Shown here: in pieces, positions 14,991 through 26,407 of the stretch
Layout: each line of letters begins with the position of its first letter
Position numbering within the stretch: position 1 is the first letter of the stretch
Assembly (NCBI GenBank): GCA_003963405.1
Contig: RXIY01000007.1
Coordinates: 1 to 64,000, forward strand
Source: Hyphomicrobiales bacterium
GTDB lineage: Bacteria; Pseudomonadota; Alphaproteobacteria; Rhizobiales; Beijerinckiaceae
Length of the DNA: 64,000 nucleotides
Reading direction: 5' to 3'
The notes under the pieces: generated by a model
What the model was told of the DNA's origin: nothing
The model's input: the letters and a program-made list of their open reading frames with translations, nothing else
Database searches by the model: none
Position numbers and translations under genes: made by a program

Positions 14991-15842
14991 ATGATGGCCG
15001 CCGACCCGCGGGAACAGACCGCGTCCGTGATCGAATTCGACCCCTTGCTCGGACGGCTCCGGCTCGAGGCCGAGGATGTGCTGCGGCGCGAGCCGGAGCT
15101 TGGCGGCTTCATCTATCCGGCGATTCTCGCGCAGGATTCGACAGCGGGGGTCGTCGTGCACCGGGTCGCCCAGCGCCTCGACCGGCCCGAAGCGCCTTAT
15201 GCCGCCATCAAACAAGCCTTCGACGCCTGCCTTGCCCGGGACCCGTCCATTGTCGAGGCGTTCCGCGCCGATCTTCTGGCCGTTGTCGAGCGCGACCCCG
15301 CCTGCACGCGACTTCTGGAGCCGGCGCTCTATTTCAAGGGCTTCCACGCCCTGCAGACCTACCGGCTGGCGCATTGGCTGTGGATGAACGGACGCAGCGA
15401 CTTCGCCTTGACCCTCCAGAGCCTGTCCTCGCAGATTTTCCAGACCGACATCCACCCCGCCGCGCGAATCGGCAAGGGCGTTTTCATCGATCACGCCACG
15501 GGCGTCGTCATCGGCGCGACCAGCGTCATCGAGGACGACGTTTCCATGCTCCATGGCGTGACGCTCGGCGGCACGGGCAAGTCGCGCGGCGACCGGCATC
15601 CGAAGATCCGGCGCGGCGTCCTCATCGGCGCTGGAGCCAAGGTTCTGGGCAATATCGAGATCGGGCGCTGCGCGATGATTGCGGCAGGCTCGGTGGTGCT
15701 CGATTCGGTGCCCGCCAACAAGACCGTGGCCGGGGTTCCGGCGCGGGTCGTTGGAGATTCAAAATGCGCGGAACCGGCTCTGGCCATGGACCAGATGCTC
15801 GCGGTATTGGATGCGGCGTCGGATACGAGGACGGGGCTTTGA
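14991..15842 (+). CDS. cysE: serine O-acetyltransferase
   Basis: The product is 283 residues. It transfers acetyl from acetyl-CoA to L-serine, the first step of cysteine synthesis, in the cytoplasm. The ATG at 14991 follows CAGGAGAAGC; an upstream GTG at 14955 is less likely. The N-terminal helical domain (VVHRVAQRL, YFKGFHALQTYRLAHWLW) is followed by left-handed beta-helix hexapeptide repeats from IHPAARIGKGVFIDHATGVV through HGVTLGGTGKSRGDRHPKI to VAGVPARVVG. The GGTGK..GDRHPK block is the acetyl-CoA/serine site of the family. Feedback inhibition by cysteine is usual for the family. Confidence 0.95.
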   Translation: MMAADPREQTASVIEFDPLLGRLRLEAEDVLRREPELGGFIYPAILAQDSTAGVVVHRVAQRLDRPEAPYAAIKQAFDACLARDPSIVEAFRADLLAVVERDPACTRLLEPALYFKGFHALQTYRLAHWLWMNGRSDFALTLQSLSSQIFQTDIHPAARIGKGVFIDHATGVVIGATSVIEDDVSMLHGVTLGGTGKSRGDRHPKIRRGVLIGAGAKVLGNIEIGRCAMIAAGSVVLDSVPANKTVAGVPARVVGDSKCAEPALAMDQMLAVLDAASDTRTGL

Positions 15843-15844
15843 AG

Positions 15845-16441
15845 GTGAAGAAACGACTGATCGGCGCGGCTTTTGCCCTCCTTTTGGCCGCGGGCGTCTC
15901 CCCGCGCGACGCGCGGGCCGCGGGCTGGCACTATTACGATCCCGAATGCCCCATTACAGTGGGCGCCAAGTCGATGAAATTCGTGGCGATGCAGCCCAAG
16001 AAGAGCATCGACCGCGAATGCGACGCCCTTCCCGACATCGGTCCTTCGGTGATCGTGCTCGACGCCGCCGACAATGAGCTGCGCGACATGACGTGGGACA
16101 TCCGCGTTCTGCGCGCGAAGGACCAAAATGGCGCCGCCGATCCCGAGGCCGACGCCGTGGGCCGCCTGCCCTTGCAGAAATTTCGCAATGGCATGGTCAA
16201 TTTCGATCAGGAATTCCGGCAGCCCGGCAATTACGTGCTTTACGTGAAGCTCACGAGCGACGACGGCGCCAGGAGCTTCGAGGGCCGCCACCCCTTCTCC
16301 GTGGGCCTCATGACAGATGAGGAATTCTACCTCTACATCGGCTTCGGCGCTTTCGCCGTCGTGGCCGGCGCGGCGGCTTTCACGCTCTGGCGGCAGGGGA
16401 AGCTCGGGTTCAAAATTCCGAACTTCTCGAAACCGTCTTGA
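15845..16441 (+). CDS. membrane-anchored periplasmic protein, unknown function
   Basis: The product is 198 residues with a probable GTG start two bases after the cysE stop, so translational coupling is likely. A signal peptide (VKKRLIGAAFALLLAAGVSP) precedes a domain of about 130 residues starting AGWHYYDPECPITVGAKSM. An Ig-like strand pair is suggested by QPGNYVLYVKLTSDDGARSF, and one membrane helix (YLYIGFGAFAVVAGAAAFTL) lies near the C-terminus with a short basic tail. Two cysteines occur in the mature domain (PEC, DREC). The family is not recognised. The architecture suits a membrane-tethered periplasmic binding or chaperone protein. Confidence 0.7.
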   Translation: MKKRLIGAAFALLLAAGVSPRDARAAGWHYYDPECPITVGAKSMKFVAMQPKKSIDRECDALPDIGPSVIVLDAADNELRDMTWDIRVLRAKDQNGAADPEADAVGRLPLQKFRNGMVNFDQEFRQPGNYVLYVKLTSDDGARSFEGRHPFSVGLMTDEEFYLYIGFGAFAVVAGAAAFTLWRQGKLGFKIPNFSKPS

Positions 16442-16445
16442 CCTC

Positions 16446-16490
16446 CTCCCTTTCCCTACCCCGCTGATGCGGGAGAGGGCTCGGGTGGGG
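16446..16490. repeat. dispersed GC-rich dyad element, copy 1
   Basis: CTCCC...CCCCGC-TGAT-GCGGG with AGAGGG and GGGTGGGG following. The same layout (C-rich arm, short loop, GCGGG-AGAGGG, then G-rich run) recurs at four other intergenic places in this window. Here it lies between convergent genes (15845-16441 and parC) and may also serve as a terminator-like hairpin. Confidence 0.6.
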
Positions 16491-16500
16491 CCCTGCGACC

Positions 16501-18762
16501 TCACCCGAATCGATTGTTCTTCGGGAACCCTCGCGGCGGCAGCCGCCCCGCTTCGGCGCGGTGCCCCATCCATTCGGACAGTTCCGCCGCCGCGACAGTG
16601 AAGACGCGGCCTGCGGAATCGGTCCATGTGAGGCCATCCGCAAGGGCGAAAACCTTCGCATCCGACACGCCGCCATCCTTGTAGCGCTGCATCCGGACGC
16701 CCTTTCCGCGCGCCATGCGCGGCGCCTCCTCGAGCGGGAAGACCAGAAGTTTCCTGTTCTCGCCGATGACCGCAACGTGATCGCCCTCGGCCTCGGCGAC
16801 GACTTTCAGCTTCGCAGGCGGATCGACGGAGAGAGCGGCGCGGCCTTTCTTCGTCGATGAGAGCAAATCGTCCTGCGTCACGACGAAACCGCGCCCGTCG
16901 TCGGCGACGAGCAGGAGCGATCCTCCGCTGTGCGGCATGACGCGCACGAGGTCCGCGCCTTCGTCGATATCGGCGAAGAGACGGACCGGCTCGCCATGGC
17001 CGCGGCCGCCGGGAAGCTTCGATGCGTCGAGCGTATAGGCCTTGCCATTGGACGCCAGGGCGAGAATCTTCGTCGTCGTCTGCGCAAAGAAGGACGTATC
17101 GAGTTCGTCGTCGCTCTTGAATTGCATCGATGACAGATCCTGCACATGGCCCTTGAGCGCGCGAATCCACCCCTTCTTCGAAACCACAACCGTGATCGGC
17201 TCCCGCTCGATCATCGCTTCGGCGAGGTCGAGATCGACGGTCGCGGGAGCGTCCTCGAAGGTCGTGCGGCGCTTGCCGATCGCAGTCGTCGGGCCGTAGA
17301 GCTTCTTCAAGTCGCGCACCTGGCTGGCGATCGCCTTCCACTGCCTGCCTTCATCGGCGAGCAGCTCCTCGAGATCGGCGCGCTCCTTCGTCAAATCGTC
17401 GAGTTCGCGACGCAGCTCCATCTCTTCGAGCCTGCGCAAGGACCGCAGCCGCGTGTCGAGAATATAATCGACCTGAAGGTCGGTGAGCTTGAACGCTTTC
17501 TTCAGCTCGCCCTTGGCGTCGTCCTCCTCGCGGATGATGCGAATCACCTCGTCGAGATTGAGGAAGACGATGATCATGCCTTCCAATTGCTCGATGCGGC
17601 GCAGGATCGCGGCGAGCCGGTGGCGGGAGCGGCGTTGCAAGACCGCCCGGCGGTGATCGAGCCATTGACGCAGCGCCTCGTCGAGCGAGACGACGCGCGG
17701 CGTCACGCCGTCGACCAGCACATTCATGTTGAGGCTGAAGCGGGCCTCGAGTTCGGAGAGCTTGAAAAGGGTCTCCATCATCAGCGCCGGGTCGATGTTG
17801 CGTGTGCGCGGCTCGAAGACGATGCGCACGTCTTCGGCGGATTCGTCGCGCACATCGGCGACCAGCGGCAATTTCCGCTCGGCGATCAGCTCGGCGAGCT
17901 TCTCGATGAGCCGCGACTTCTGAACGCCGTATGGAATTTCGGTGACGACGGCGACCCAGCCGCCGCGCTGGCCCTCCTCCTTTGTCCAGCGGGCGCGCAC
18001 GCGGAAGGAGCCACGGCCCGTACGATAGGCCTCGACGATGTCCTCGCGCCTGTCGACGATCACGCCGCCCGTTGGAAAGTCCGGTCCCTGAACGAAGGTG
18101 AGAAGCTGCTCGCTGGTCGCGCCACGGTGCGAGATGAGATAGAGCGCGGCGTCGCACAGCTCGGCGAGATTGTGCGGCGGGACCGACGTCGCCATGCCGA
18201 CCGCGATACCCTGCGCGCCATTCGCCAGGAGATTGGGCAAGGCGGCGGGAAGAACGATCGGCTCCTTCTCCTCGCCGGAATAATTCGGCTTGAAGTCGAT
18301 CGCATCCTCGTCGATGCCGTCGAGCAGCGCGCGCGCCACGGCGGTCATGCGCGCTTCCGTGTAGCGATAGGCGGCGGCCGAATCGCCGTCGATATTGCCG
18401 AAGTTCCCTTGCCCGTCCACGAGCGGATAGCGCGAGGAGAAATCCTGAGCGAGCCGCACGAGCGCGTCATAGATCGCCTGGTCGCCATGTGGATGGTAGG
18501 AACCCATCACGTCGCCGACGATCTTGGCGCATTTCTTGAACGGGGCGCCGGGGTCCAGCCGCAACACGTGCATTCCATAGAGAATGCGCCGATGAACGGG
18601 CTTCAAGCCGTCGCGCGCATCGGGGAGCGCGCGGTCGGTGATCGTCGAGAGCGCATAGCGGAGATAACGTTCTTCGAGCGCCTCGCGCAAATCGACGGGC
18701 GTCACGACGCTCTCGCCGCCGCCATCCTTGCTCTTCCCCGCCGAACCGCCTTTTTGCGCCAT
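16501..18762 (-). CDS. parC: DNA topoisomerase IV subunit A
   Basis: The product is 753 residues, normal for ParC. It is the DNA-breaking subunit that, with ParE, decatenates replicated chromosomes. The breakage-reunion domain carries [32 protein letters not shown] (the quinolone-resistance region) and the catalytic tyrosine in AYRYTEARM (Tyr134). The central coiled coil is near residues 380-460, and the C-terminal DNA-wrapping domain starts around residue 500. The C-terminal blades lack a GyrA box of the QRRGGKG type, favouring ParC over GyrA. It is likely monocistronic. Confidence 0.95.
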   Translation of the reverse strand: MAQKGGSAGKSKDGGGESVVTPVDLREALEERYLRYALSTITDRALPDARDGLKPVHRRILYGMHVLRLDPGAPFKKCAKIVGDVMGSYHPHGDQAIYDALVRLAQDFSSRYPLVDGQGNFGNIDGDSAAAYRYTEARMTAVARALLDGIDEDAIDFKPNYSGEEKEPIVLPAALPNLLANGAQGIAVGMATSVPPHNLAELCDAALYLISHRGATSEQLLTFVQGPDFPTGGVIVDRREDIVEAYRTGRGSFRVRARWTKEEGQRGGWVAVVTEIPYGVQKSRLIEKLAELIAERKLPLVADVRDESAEDVRIVFEPRTRNIDPALMMETLFKLSELEARFSLNMNVLVDGVTPRVVSLDEALRQWLDHRRAVLQRRSRHRLAAILRRIEQLEGMIIVFLNLDEVIRIIREEDDAKGELKKAFKLTDLQVDYILDTRLRSLRRLEEMELRRELDDLTKERADLEELLADEGRQWKAIASQVRDLKKLYGPTTAIGKRRTTFEDAPATVDLDLAEAMIEREPITVVVSKKGWIRALKGHVQDLSSMQFKSDDELDTSFFAQTTTKILALASNGKAYTLDASKLPGGRGHGEPVRLFADIDEGADLVRVMPHSGGSLLLVADDGRGFVVTQDDLLSSTKKGRAALSVDPPAKLKVVAEAEGDHVAVIGENRKLLVFPLEEAPRMARGKGVRMQRYKDGGVSDAKVFALADGLTWTDSAGRVFTVAAAELSEWMGHRAEAGRLPPRGFPKNNRFG

Positions 18763-18985
18763 TCAATGCGTTCCTGTTTCCTTCGCTTCGAGTTTTCCTA
18801 TGGGCTCCGGGCGCGCGGCGCAAGCGCGGCCCCGCCGATCCCGATGTTACAATGTAAACAATAATTTTTAAGTCGAATTGCTACGATTAGAGCTTGCGAT
18901 GATTCACGACGCTACTTACAAAGACAACATCACGGCGCCGTTTCTGCTCAAGCGCTTTTCTCTGACATTGGTACGGTTTTTGGAC

Positions 18986-19228
18986 ATGCCATCAACCCTC
19001 AGAATTCTTGCGGTTATTGGCGCGGCGCTCGTTGCGAGCCCCGCTCTGGCGCTGGAGAGCAAGAAGGTTGCGAACAATAATTTCGTCCCCTCGCACGCTC
19101 CCCATCAGGCGCAATCCCGTGACGAAACCGCCATGCAGGCGATGTGCCGGGAGATCCTCGTCGATACGGACGAAGGATATGGCGTAACGAATCGCGAGCC
19201 GCGGATCATCTGCGACGAACTGCGCTGA
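18986..19228 (+). CDS. small exported protein, unknown function
   Basis: The product is 80 residues. The ATG at 18986 begins a signal peptide (MPSTLRILAVIGAALVASPA) cleaved near ALALE. The mature part has two cysteines (MQAMCREI and RIICDEL), spaced to allow a disulfide, and the phrase VDTDEGYGVTNREPRIICDE. No family is recognised. The frame extends upstream to 18878, but without coding character. It converges with recO, whose stop is 5 nt away. Confidence 0.6.
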   Translation: MPSTLRILAVIGAALVASPALALESKKVANNNFVPSHAPHQAQSRDETAMQAMCREILVDTDEGYGVTNREPRIICDELR

Positions 19229-19232
19229 GCCA

Positions 19233-19946
19233 CTATCCGAGAGCTTCGAGGTAAAGCGCTCGCGCCGCGGGCATGGAAACGCCGCGCGGCGCAAGAACGT
19301 CTCGTGTGAGAAAATAGCCAGTCAGACGGAAGGCGTCCGCAATTTCCGTTTGCGACGCCTCGTCAGACGCTTCCCGTAAAAATTCCGGAAAAGGCAGGAG
19401 CCGCGCGCTCCAGGGCGCGCCGGCGCAACGCGCGACCGCACGGCCGGATTTCGGCGACACGAAGGCGAGATCGTCGCGCGTCCCGGTGAGGGCGCAGCAG
19501 CTCAGGTCGAGGCCAAAGCCCAGCGCAGCCAGCAAGGCGAGTTCGAATCGCGCCAGCAAGGGCCCCGCGGCGTCCATTGCGTCGAGACGCGCTGCAATGG
19601 CGTTGGCCGTGTGGAAAAGCTCCGGCTGCGGATCGCGCTCGGGGAGCAGTCGCAGAAGCGCGGAAAGCAGGGCGACGCCATGCAGCGCCGCGGCGCGATC
19701 GAGATAGCGCGCCGCCCGCCACGAGACGGGCTCCACGGAAAAGGCGCCGAGATGATCCTCAAGCCGCGCGCGCCAACTGGCGGCCACGAGATTGCCGGGC
19801 TGCAAGACCGGGCGCAGGGTCTTGGATCGGCCACCGCGCACGACGCCGAGATGGCGACCATGCGCGCGCGTCATCAACTCCAGGATCACGGAGGTCTCGC
19901 CGTGTTTCCTGGCTCCGATGACGAGGCCCTCATCCTGCCATTCCAT
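19233..19946 (-). CDS. recO: DNA repair protein RecO
   Basis: The product is 237 residues. RecO loads RecA onto SSB-coated single strands in the RecFOR pathway. The ATG at 19946 gives the family start MEWQDEGLVIGARKHGETSV, an OB-fold, followed by VVRGGRSK and LQPGNLV. The helical C-terminal part carries LDLSCCALTG and the block DDLAFVSPKSGRAV. The CCALTG segment corresponds to part of a zinc-binding region in some RecO proteins; here the other cysteines are incomplete. It is the last gene of the lepB-rnc-era-recO block, separated from era by a DUF1737 gene and a dyad repeat. Confidence 0.92.
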   Translation of the reverse strand: MEWQDEGLVIGARKHGETSVILELMTRAHGRHLGVVRGGRSKTLRPVLQPGNLVAASWRARLEDHLGAFSVEPVSWRAARYLDRAAALHGVALLSALLRLLPERDPQPELFHTANAIAARLDAMDAAGPLLARFELALLAALGFGLDLSCCALTGTRDDLAFVSPKSGRAVARCAGAPWSARLLPFPEFLREASDEASQTEIADAFRLTGYFLTRDVLAPRGVSMPAARALYLEALG

Positions 19947-19990
19947 GAGGCTCTGTCTTAATTCAACCCCTTGCAGCACGAACAATCCAA

Positions 19991-20025
19991 GTCCCCTCCC
20001 CCTTGCGGGGCGGGGCCAGGGGTGG
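19991..20025. repeat. dispersed GC-rich dyad element, copy 2
   Basis: CCCCTCCCCC-TT-GCGGGGCGGGG followed by AGGGGTGG. It shares the C-rich arm, GCGGG and trailing G-run of the copies at 16446, 21223, 38734 and 60539. It lies between recO and the DUF1737 gene on the same operon strand. Confidence 0.55.
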
Positions 20026-20042
20026 CGCCGCCGCAGACGCCG

Positions 20043-20270
20043 TTACTGCTCCGACAGCTTCATGTCCGGATGATATTCCGCCCCCTCCACTTCCTTGACC
20101 ACCGCCTGGCCACAGATCACGCGGTTCTGCGTCGGGTCGAAGGTCAGCGTCGGTCCGCCATGGAGGCTCCAGCCCTTGCTCAGCGCCTCAGTGACGCGGT
20201 GGCAGAAGCTCGAGTCGTCCGGCCCCGTGAGATAGCGATAAACGGTCAGCGTCTTCTGCTTCTTCGCCAT
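20043..20270 (-). CDS. DUF1737 small protein
   Basis: The product is 75 residues and probably cytoplasmic. LTVYRYLTGPDDSSFCHRV, then ALSKGWSLHG.PTLTFD and VICGQAVVKEVEG match DUF1737, a short family of unknown function common in alphaproteobacteria. It begins 8 nt after the era stop and so belongs to the same operon. The C-terminal HPDMKLSEQ is an extension. Confidence 0.82.
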   Translation of the reverse strand: MAKKQKTLTVYRYLTGPDDSSFCHRVTEALSKGWSLHGGPTLTFDPTQNRVICGQAVVKEVEGAEYHPDMKLSEQ

Positions 20271-20278
20271 GATCGGTC

Positions 20279-21202
20279 CTATTGGCCCTTGGGAAATTCC
20301 AGCCGCATCTCCCGATACCGCTCGGGGTCCTCCGCCCAGTTTTCCCTCACCTTCACGAAAAGGAAGAGATGCACGGGCTGTTCCGCGGCCTCGGCGATCT
20401 CGCGCCGCGCCGCCTGTCCGATCGCCTTGATGGTGCGCCCGCCCTCGCCGATCACGATCCGCTTCTGCCCTTCGCGTGCGACATAGATCGTCTGCTCGAT
20501 GCGCGCGGAGCCGTCTTTCTGATTCGTCCAGGAATCGGTCTCGACCGTGGACTGATAAGGCAATTCGTCGTGGAGGCGTTCGTAGATCTGCTCGCGGGTG
20601 ATTTCGGCGGCGAGCAGGCGCAGCGGCGCGTCGGAAAGCTGATCCTCCGGATAGAGCCAGGGAGAGGGCTTCATCCGCTTCGCCAGCGCATGGCGCAGCG
20701 CCTCGACCCCGTCGCCCGTGAGCGCGGAGACCATGAAGGTTTCCTCGAATTTTTCCCGCTCGTTGAGCTTTGCAGTCAGCGCCAGCAGCTTTTCGCGCGC
20801 GACGATGTCGACCTTGTTCAGCACCAGGATTTTCGGCGCCTTCGCCTCGGCGAGCTGCGCGAGGATCGCCTCGACCTCTTCGTCGAGACCTTTGCGCGCG
20901 TCGACGAGCAGCACCACCACATCGGCGTCCGCCGCGCCGGAGAGCGCGCTCGCGACCATGGCGCGATCGAGCCTGCGCTTCGGCTTGAAGATGCCGGGCG
21001 TGTCGACGAGCACGATCTGCGCCGGCCCGTCGATGGCGATGCCGCGCACGAGGGCGCGCGTCGTCTGCGCCTTGCGCGAAACAATGGAGACCTTGGCGCC
21101 AACGAGCTGATTGAGCAGCGTCGACTTGCCGGCGTTGGGCGCGCCGACGAGCGCCGCAAAGCCGCAGCGCGTTTCCTGTTGCATGTCGTCAGCGTCGCTC
21201 AC
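20279..21202 (-). CDS. era: GTPase Era
   Basis: The product is 307 residues. Era binds the 3' end of 16S rRNA and assists 30S assembly. The GTPase motifs are GAPNAGKSTLLN (G1), DTPG (G3) and NKVD (G4). The C-terminal KH domain contains VIGEGGRTIKAIGQAARREI. There is an N-terminal extension of about six residues (MSDADD) before the common MQQETRCGFAALVG start; an ATG at that point is also possible. It follows rnc with a 66-nt gap that contains a dyad repeat. Confidence 0.96.
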   Translation of the reverse strand: MSDADDMQQETRCGFAALVGAPNAGKSTLLNQLVGAKVSIVSRKAQTTRALVRGIAIDGPAQIVLVDTPGIFKPKRRLDRAMVASALSGAADADVVVLLVDARKGLDEEVEAILAQLAEAKAPKILVLNKVDIVAREKLLALTAKLNEREKFEETFMVSALTGDGVEALRHALAKRMKPSPWLYPEDQLSDAPLRLLAAEITREQIYERLHDELPYQSTVETDSWTNQKDGSARIEQTIYVAREGQKRIVIGEGGRTIKAIGQAARREIAEAAEQPVHLFLFVKVRENWAEDPERYREMRLEFPKGQ

Positions 21203-21222
21203 TGGCTTTTTCCGTTTTGATA

Positions 21223-21265
21223 CTCTCTCTCCCTCGTCCCACTGCGGGAAGAGGGCCGGGGCGGC
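21223..21265. repeat. dispersed GC-rich dyad element, copy 3
   Basis: CTCTCTCTCCCTCGTCCCACTG then GCGGGAAGAGGG and CCGGGGCGG. It matches copies 1, 4 and 5 in GCGGGA(A/G)AGGG. It occupies the rnc-era intergenic gap. Confidence 0.6.
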
Positions 21266-21268
21266 AGC

Positions 21269-21958
21269 CTACCCCTCCACGCCCTCGCGCGCCATGAAGG
21301 CCGCTGCGGCCGCCTGCTCGGCGATGCGTTTCGACGAGCCCGCCCCCATCGCCGCCTCGAATCCCTCGATCTCCACCGCGAGCTCGAAAGACGGCGCGTG
21401 ATCCGGCCCGCTGCGCGAAACCAGGCGATAGCGCGGCGGGGCGAGACGCCGCGCCTGCGCCCATTCCTGCAGCGCGGTCTTGGCGTCGCGCAGATTGCGG
21501 CCCGCCTCCAGCATTTTAGGGCTGAAAGCGGCGCGCACCACGCGCTCTGCCGCCTCTGTCCCGCCGTCGAGGAAAACGGCGCCGATGATCGCCTCGCACA
21601 CGTCTCCCAAGATCGCGCGCTTCTTGCGCCCGCCGGTCTGGGCCTCGCCCTCGCCGAGGCGCATGTAGGGGCCGACGCCCCAGAGCTCGGCGACCTCGGC
21701 GCAGGTTTCCTTGCGCACGAGCGCCGCGAGACGCCGCGAGAGTTCGCCCTCGCTGTCGTCGGGAAAGCTCTCGTAGATCATATGGGCGACGGCGAGGCCG
21801 AGCACGCGGTCGCCCAGAAATTCCAGCCGTTCATAGGAATCAGGCCGGCGCGCCGCGGCGCTGACATGAGTCAGCGCCCAGCACAGCAGGTCCCGGTCGG
21901 AAAACTCGTGCCCGATGCGCGCCTCGAGCGCGGCCAGGTCAGGCTTGCCCCGCGCCAT
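21269..21958 (-). CDS. rnc: ribonuclease III
   Basis: The product is 229 residues from the ATG at 21958 (MARGKPDLAALEARIGHEF); the frame is open further but would overlap lepB. RNase III cleaves double-stranded RNA, including the rRNA precursor. The signature ERLEFLGDRVLGLAVAHMI holds the first metal-binding residues, and LGDVCEAIIGAVFLDGG the second acidic set. The C-terminal dsRNA-binding domain contains SKRIAEQAAAAAFM. It starts 10 nt after the lepB stop. Confidence 0.95.
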   Translation of the reverse strand: MARGKPDLAALEARIGHEFSDRDLLCWALTHVSAAARRPDSYERLEFLGDRVLGLAVAHMIYESFPDDSEGELSRRLAALVRKETCAEVAELWGVGPYMRLGEGEAQTGGRKKRAILGDVCEAIIGAVFLDGGTEAAERVVRAAFSPKMLEAGRNLRDAKTALQEWAQARRLAPPRYRLVSRSGPDHAPSFELAVEIEGFEAAMGAGSSKRIAEQAAAAAFMAREGVEG

Positions 21959-21968
21959 GGCGCGCCGC

Positions 21969-22757
21969 TCAATGCGCGGACTTGAACAGGCGGCCCCAAC
22001 GCACGGACCAGGGCCAGCGCCAGAACGCCAGAGCCGACTCATCCTTCTTCACCGAGAAGAAAATGATTTCCGCGCGGCCGACCAGATTGACGAAGGGCAC
22101 ATAGCCGACGCCGCCGATCTCCGGCGCGATGCGGGAGTCCGTCGAGTTGTCGCGGTTGTCGCCCATCATGAAGTAATGATCCGGGGGCACGACGAAGAGT
22201 TCAGTATTGTCGTTCACGCCATGGTCGCCCTCGATCTCGATGATCGTGTGCTCCACGCCCGGATGCTGGCCGTCGCCCGGCAGCGTTTCCTTGTAGGTCG
22301 CGACCGGAACCTCGCGGCCTTCCCGGTTCTCCGTCTCCGCCTTTTCGATCGGCTCGCGCGGCACGACGACGCCGTTGAGATAGAGGCGCCCCTCGATCAT
22401 CTGGATGCGGTCGCCGGGCAGGCCAATGACGCGCTTGATATAGTCCGTCTCATTGTCGCGCGGCAGCTTGAACACGACCACGTCGCCCCGCTTGGGGGTC
22501 GAGGCCAGCACGCGGCCCGGAAAGACATTGGGGCCGAAGGGCATGGAATAATTCGAATAGCCATAGGCGTATTTCGAGACGAACACATAGTCGCCGATCA
22601 GCAGCGTCGGAATCATCGACCCCGAGGGGATGTTGAAGGGCTGAAACAGCAGCGTGCGGATGACCAGGGCGATGGCCAGCGCCTGGATGATGACCTTGAT
22701 GGTCTCGAGAACTCCGCCCTCTTCCTGCTTCTGCGCCACCGGGACGTTCCTGCTCAA
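21969..22757 (-). CDS. lepB: signal peptidase I
   Basis: The product is 262 residues with a proposed TTG start at 22757, because an AAGGAG site lies seven bases upstream and the homologous start is SRNVPVAQKQ. A GTG at 22796 in the same frame has weaker support. One membrane helix (VIIQALAIALVIRTLLFQPF) precedes the catalytic Ser in FNIPSGSMIPTLLIGD and the Lys in DYIKRVIGLPGD; box E is MGDNRDNSTDSR. It removes signal peptides from exported proteins at the outer face of the inner membrane. It is followed by rnc and preceded by pdxJ; the acpS gene often found between these is missing. Confidence 0.92.
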   Translation of the reverse strand: MSRNVPVAQKQEEGGVLETIKVIIQALAIALVIRTLLFQPFNIPSGSMIPTLLIGDYVFVSKYAYGYSNYSMPFGPNVFPGRVLASTPKRGDVVVFKLPRDNETDYIKRVIGLPGDRIQMIEGRLYLNGVVVPREPIEKAETENREGREVPVATYKETLPGDGQHPGVEHTIIEIEGDHGVNDNTELFVVPPDHYFMMGDNRDNSTDSRIAPEIGGVGYVPFVNLVGRAEIIFFSVKKDESALAFWRWPWSVRWGRLFKSAH

Positions 22758-22848
22758 GCCACTGCTCCTTGACCTTGGGGGCGTGCGAAATCCCACCCGA
22801 CGATCCGCTTAGCACGGCGTCGCCTCAATGAGAACCAGCCGAGGGCGC

Positions 22849-23610
22849 TTAGGGGGCGAGAGCCGCCGCCCGCCCCGCGTCCATAGCTTTCCGCATATTG
22901 CGGATCGATTCGGCCAGGCCGACGAAGACCGACTCGCCGATGAGGAAATGGCCGATATTCAGCTCGACGATCTGCGGCAGCGCCGCGACCCTGCGGGCGG
23001 TGTCATAATCCAGGCCATGGCCGGCGTGGACTTCGAGCCCGCGCGCGCCGGCATAGGCGGCGGCTTCCCGCACGCGCGCGAATTCGCGTTCGGCGAGCGC
23101 CTCATCCCCCACCTCCACCGCATGGCACCAGGCGCCGGTATGCAGCTCGACGACCGGGGCCTTGATCGAGACGGCGGCGTCGATCGACTCCGGCGACGGC
23201 TCGATGAAGAGCGAGACTCTGATCCCGCCGCGCGTCAGCTGGTCGACATAGGGCGCGAGATAATCATGCCCGCCGATGACGTCGAGCCCGCCTTCCGTCG
23301 TGCGCTCGGTGCGCTTCTCCGGCACGAGGCAGACGGCGTGTGGGGCGGTGGCGAGGGCGATGTCGAGCATCTGCCCGGTCGCCGCCATTTCAAAATTCAG
23401 CGGCTTGCCGATCGAGGCCTTCAGCCGCGCCATGTCGGCGTCGGTGATGTGCCGCCGATCCTCCCGCAGATGCGCGGTGATCCCGTCCGCGCCGGCGTCG
23501 ATGGCGAGGAGCGCCGCGCGCACCGGATCGGGCCTGGGGCCGCCGCGCGCATTGCGGATGGTGGCGACGTGATCGACGTTGACGCCGAGGCGAAGAGGCA
23601 TTGATGTCAT
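22849..23610 (-). CDS. pdxJ: pyridoxine 5'-phosphate synthase
   Basis: The product is 253 residues. PdxJ condenses 1-deoxyxylulose 5-phosphate with 3-amino-2-oxopropyl phosphate to give pyridoxine 5'-phosphate, in the cytoplasm. The TIM barrel starts [19 protein letters not shown]. Other family blocks are [34 protein letters not shown] and [10 protein letters not shown]. The length is typical (about 240-250). It lies between rsh and lepB on the same strand. Confidence 0.95.
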   Translation of the reverse strand: MTSMPLRLGVNVDHVATIRNARGGPRPDPVRAALLAIDAGADGITAHLREDRRHITDADMARLKASIGKPLNFEMAATGQMLDIALATAPHAVCLVPEKRTERTTEGGLDVIGGHDYLAPYVDQLTRGGIRVSLFIEPSPESIDAAVSIKAPVVELHTGAWCHAVEVGDEALAEREFARVREAAAYAGARGLEVHAGHGLDYDTARRVAALPQIVELNIGHFLIGESVFVGLAESIRNMRKAMDAGRAAALAP

Positions 23611-23654
23611 GCGCTCTCTTAGCGCGGAGCCGATCCGCTTGTCATCCGCGCGCC

Positions 23655-25868
<2,214 letters not shown>

Positions 25869-26020
25869 GCGCTAGACGCCACGACAAGGCAGCGCGGCCT
25901 GCCGCCCGTTGACCGGCGCCGGGGGACGCGCGGCGGGCGGCGTCAGCCGCTGGAAAGGAACCCGAATTGTAGCGCAGCTTTGCCGCTGTCTCCAAGAGAA
26001 GACAGCGACGCAGGGAGCCT

Positions 26021-26407
26021 TTACTCGCCGTCTTCCTCGACCTCGGCCGGCGGCACCAGGCCTTCCAGCCCGCGCAGAAGGTCTTCCTCGGTCATACGGT
26101 CGAACTGCGCCTCGCCCTCGATGTCGCCGCCCGCGGCGGGAGTCAGCGCCGGCGCGGCCTCGGCCTCCGGCTCGTCGACCTCGACGTGCCGCTGCAAGGA
26201 ATGGATGAAGTCTTCCGAAAGATCGCCGGGCGACAGAGCCGTCTCGGCAATCTCGCGGAGGGCGACCACCGGGTTCTTGTCCCGATCCCGATCGACGAGA
26301 ATCGGCTGGCCGGAAGAAATCAACCGCGCACGATGCGCCGCCAGGAGAACCAGATCGAATCGGTTCTCGATCTTGTCGATGCAATCTTCGACGGTGACGC
26401 GCGCCAT
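26021..26407 (-). CDS. rpoZ: RNA polymerase omega subunit
   Basis: The product is 128 residues. Omega helps assemble beta' into RNA polymerase and in some species is needed for ppGpp response. The core [20 protein letters not shown] and [14 protein letters not shown] is canonical, followed by [10 protein letters not shown]. The last 60 residues are an acidic extension typical of alphaproteobacteria. It is the first gene of the rpoZ-rsh-pdxJ-lepB-rnc-era block. Confidence 0.95.
   Translation of the reverse strand: MARVTVEDCIDKIENRFDLVLLAAHRARLISSGQPILVDRDRDKNPVVALREIAETALSPGDLSEDFIHSLQRHVEVDEPEAEAAPALTPAAGGDIEGEAQFDRMTEEDLLRGLEGLVPPAEVEEDGE

Noticed and set aside
15491-17341. Long minus-strand frame spanning cysE and parC
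   Set aside because: It crosses two conserved genes of opposite orientation and shows no domain.
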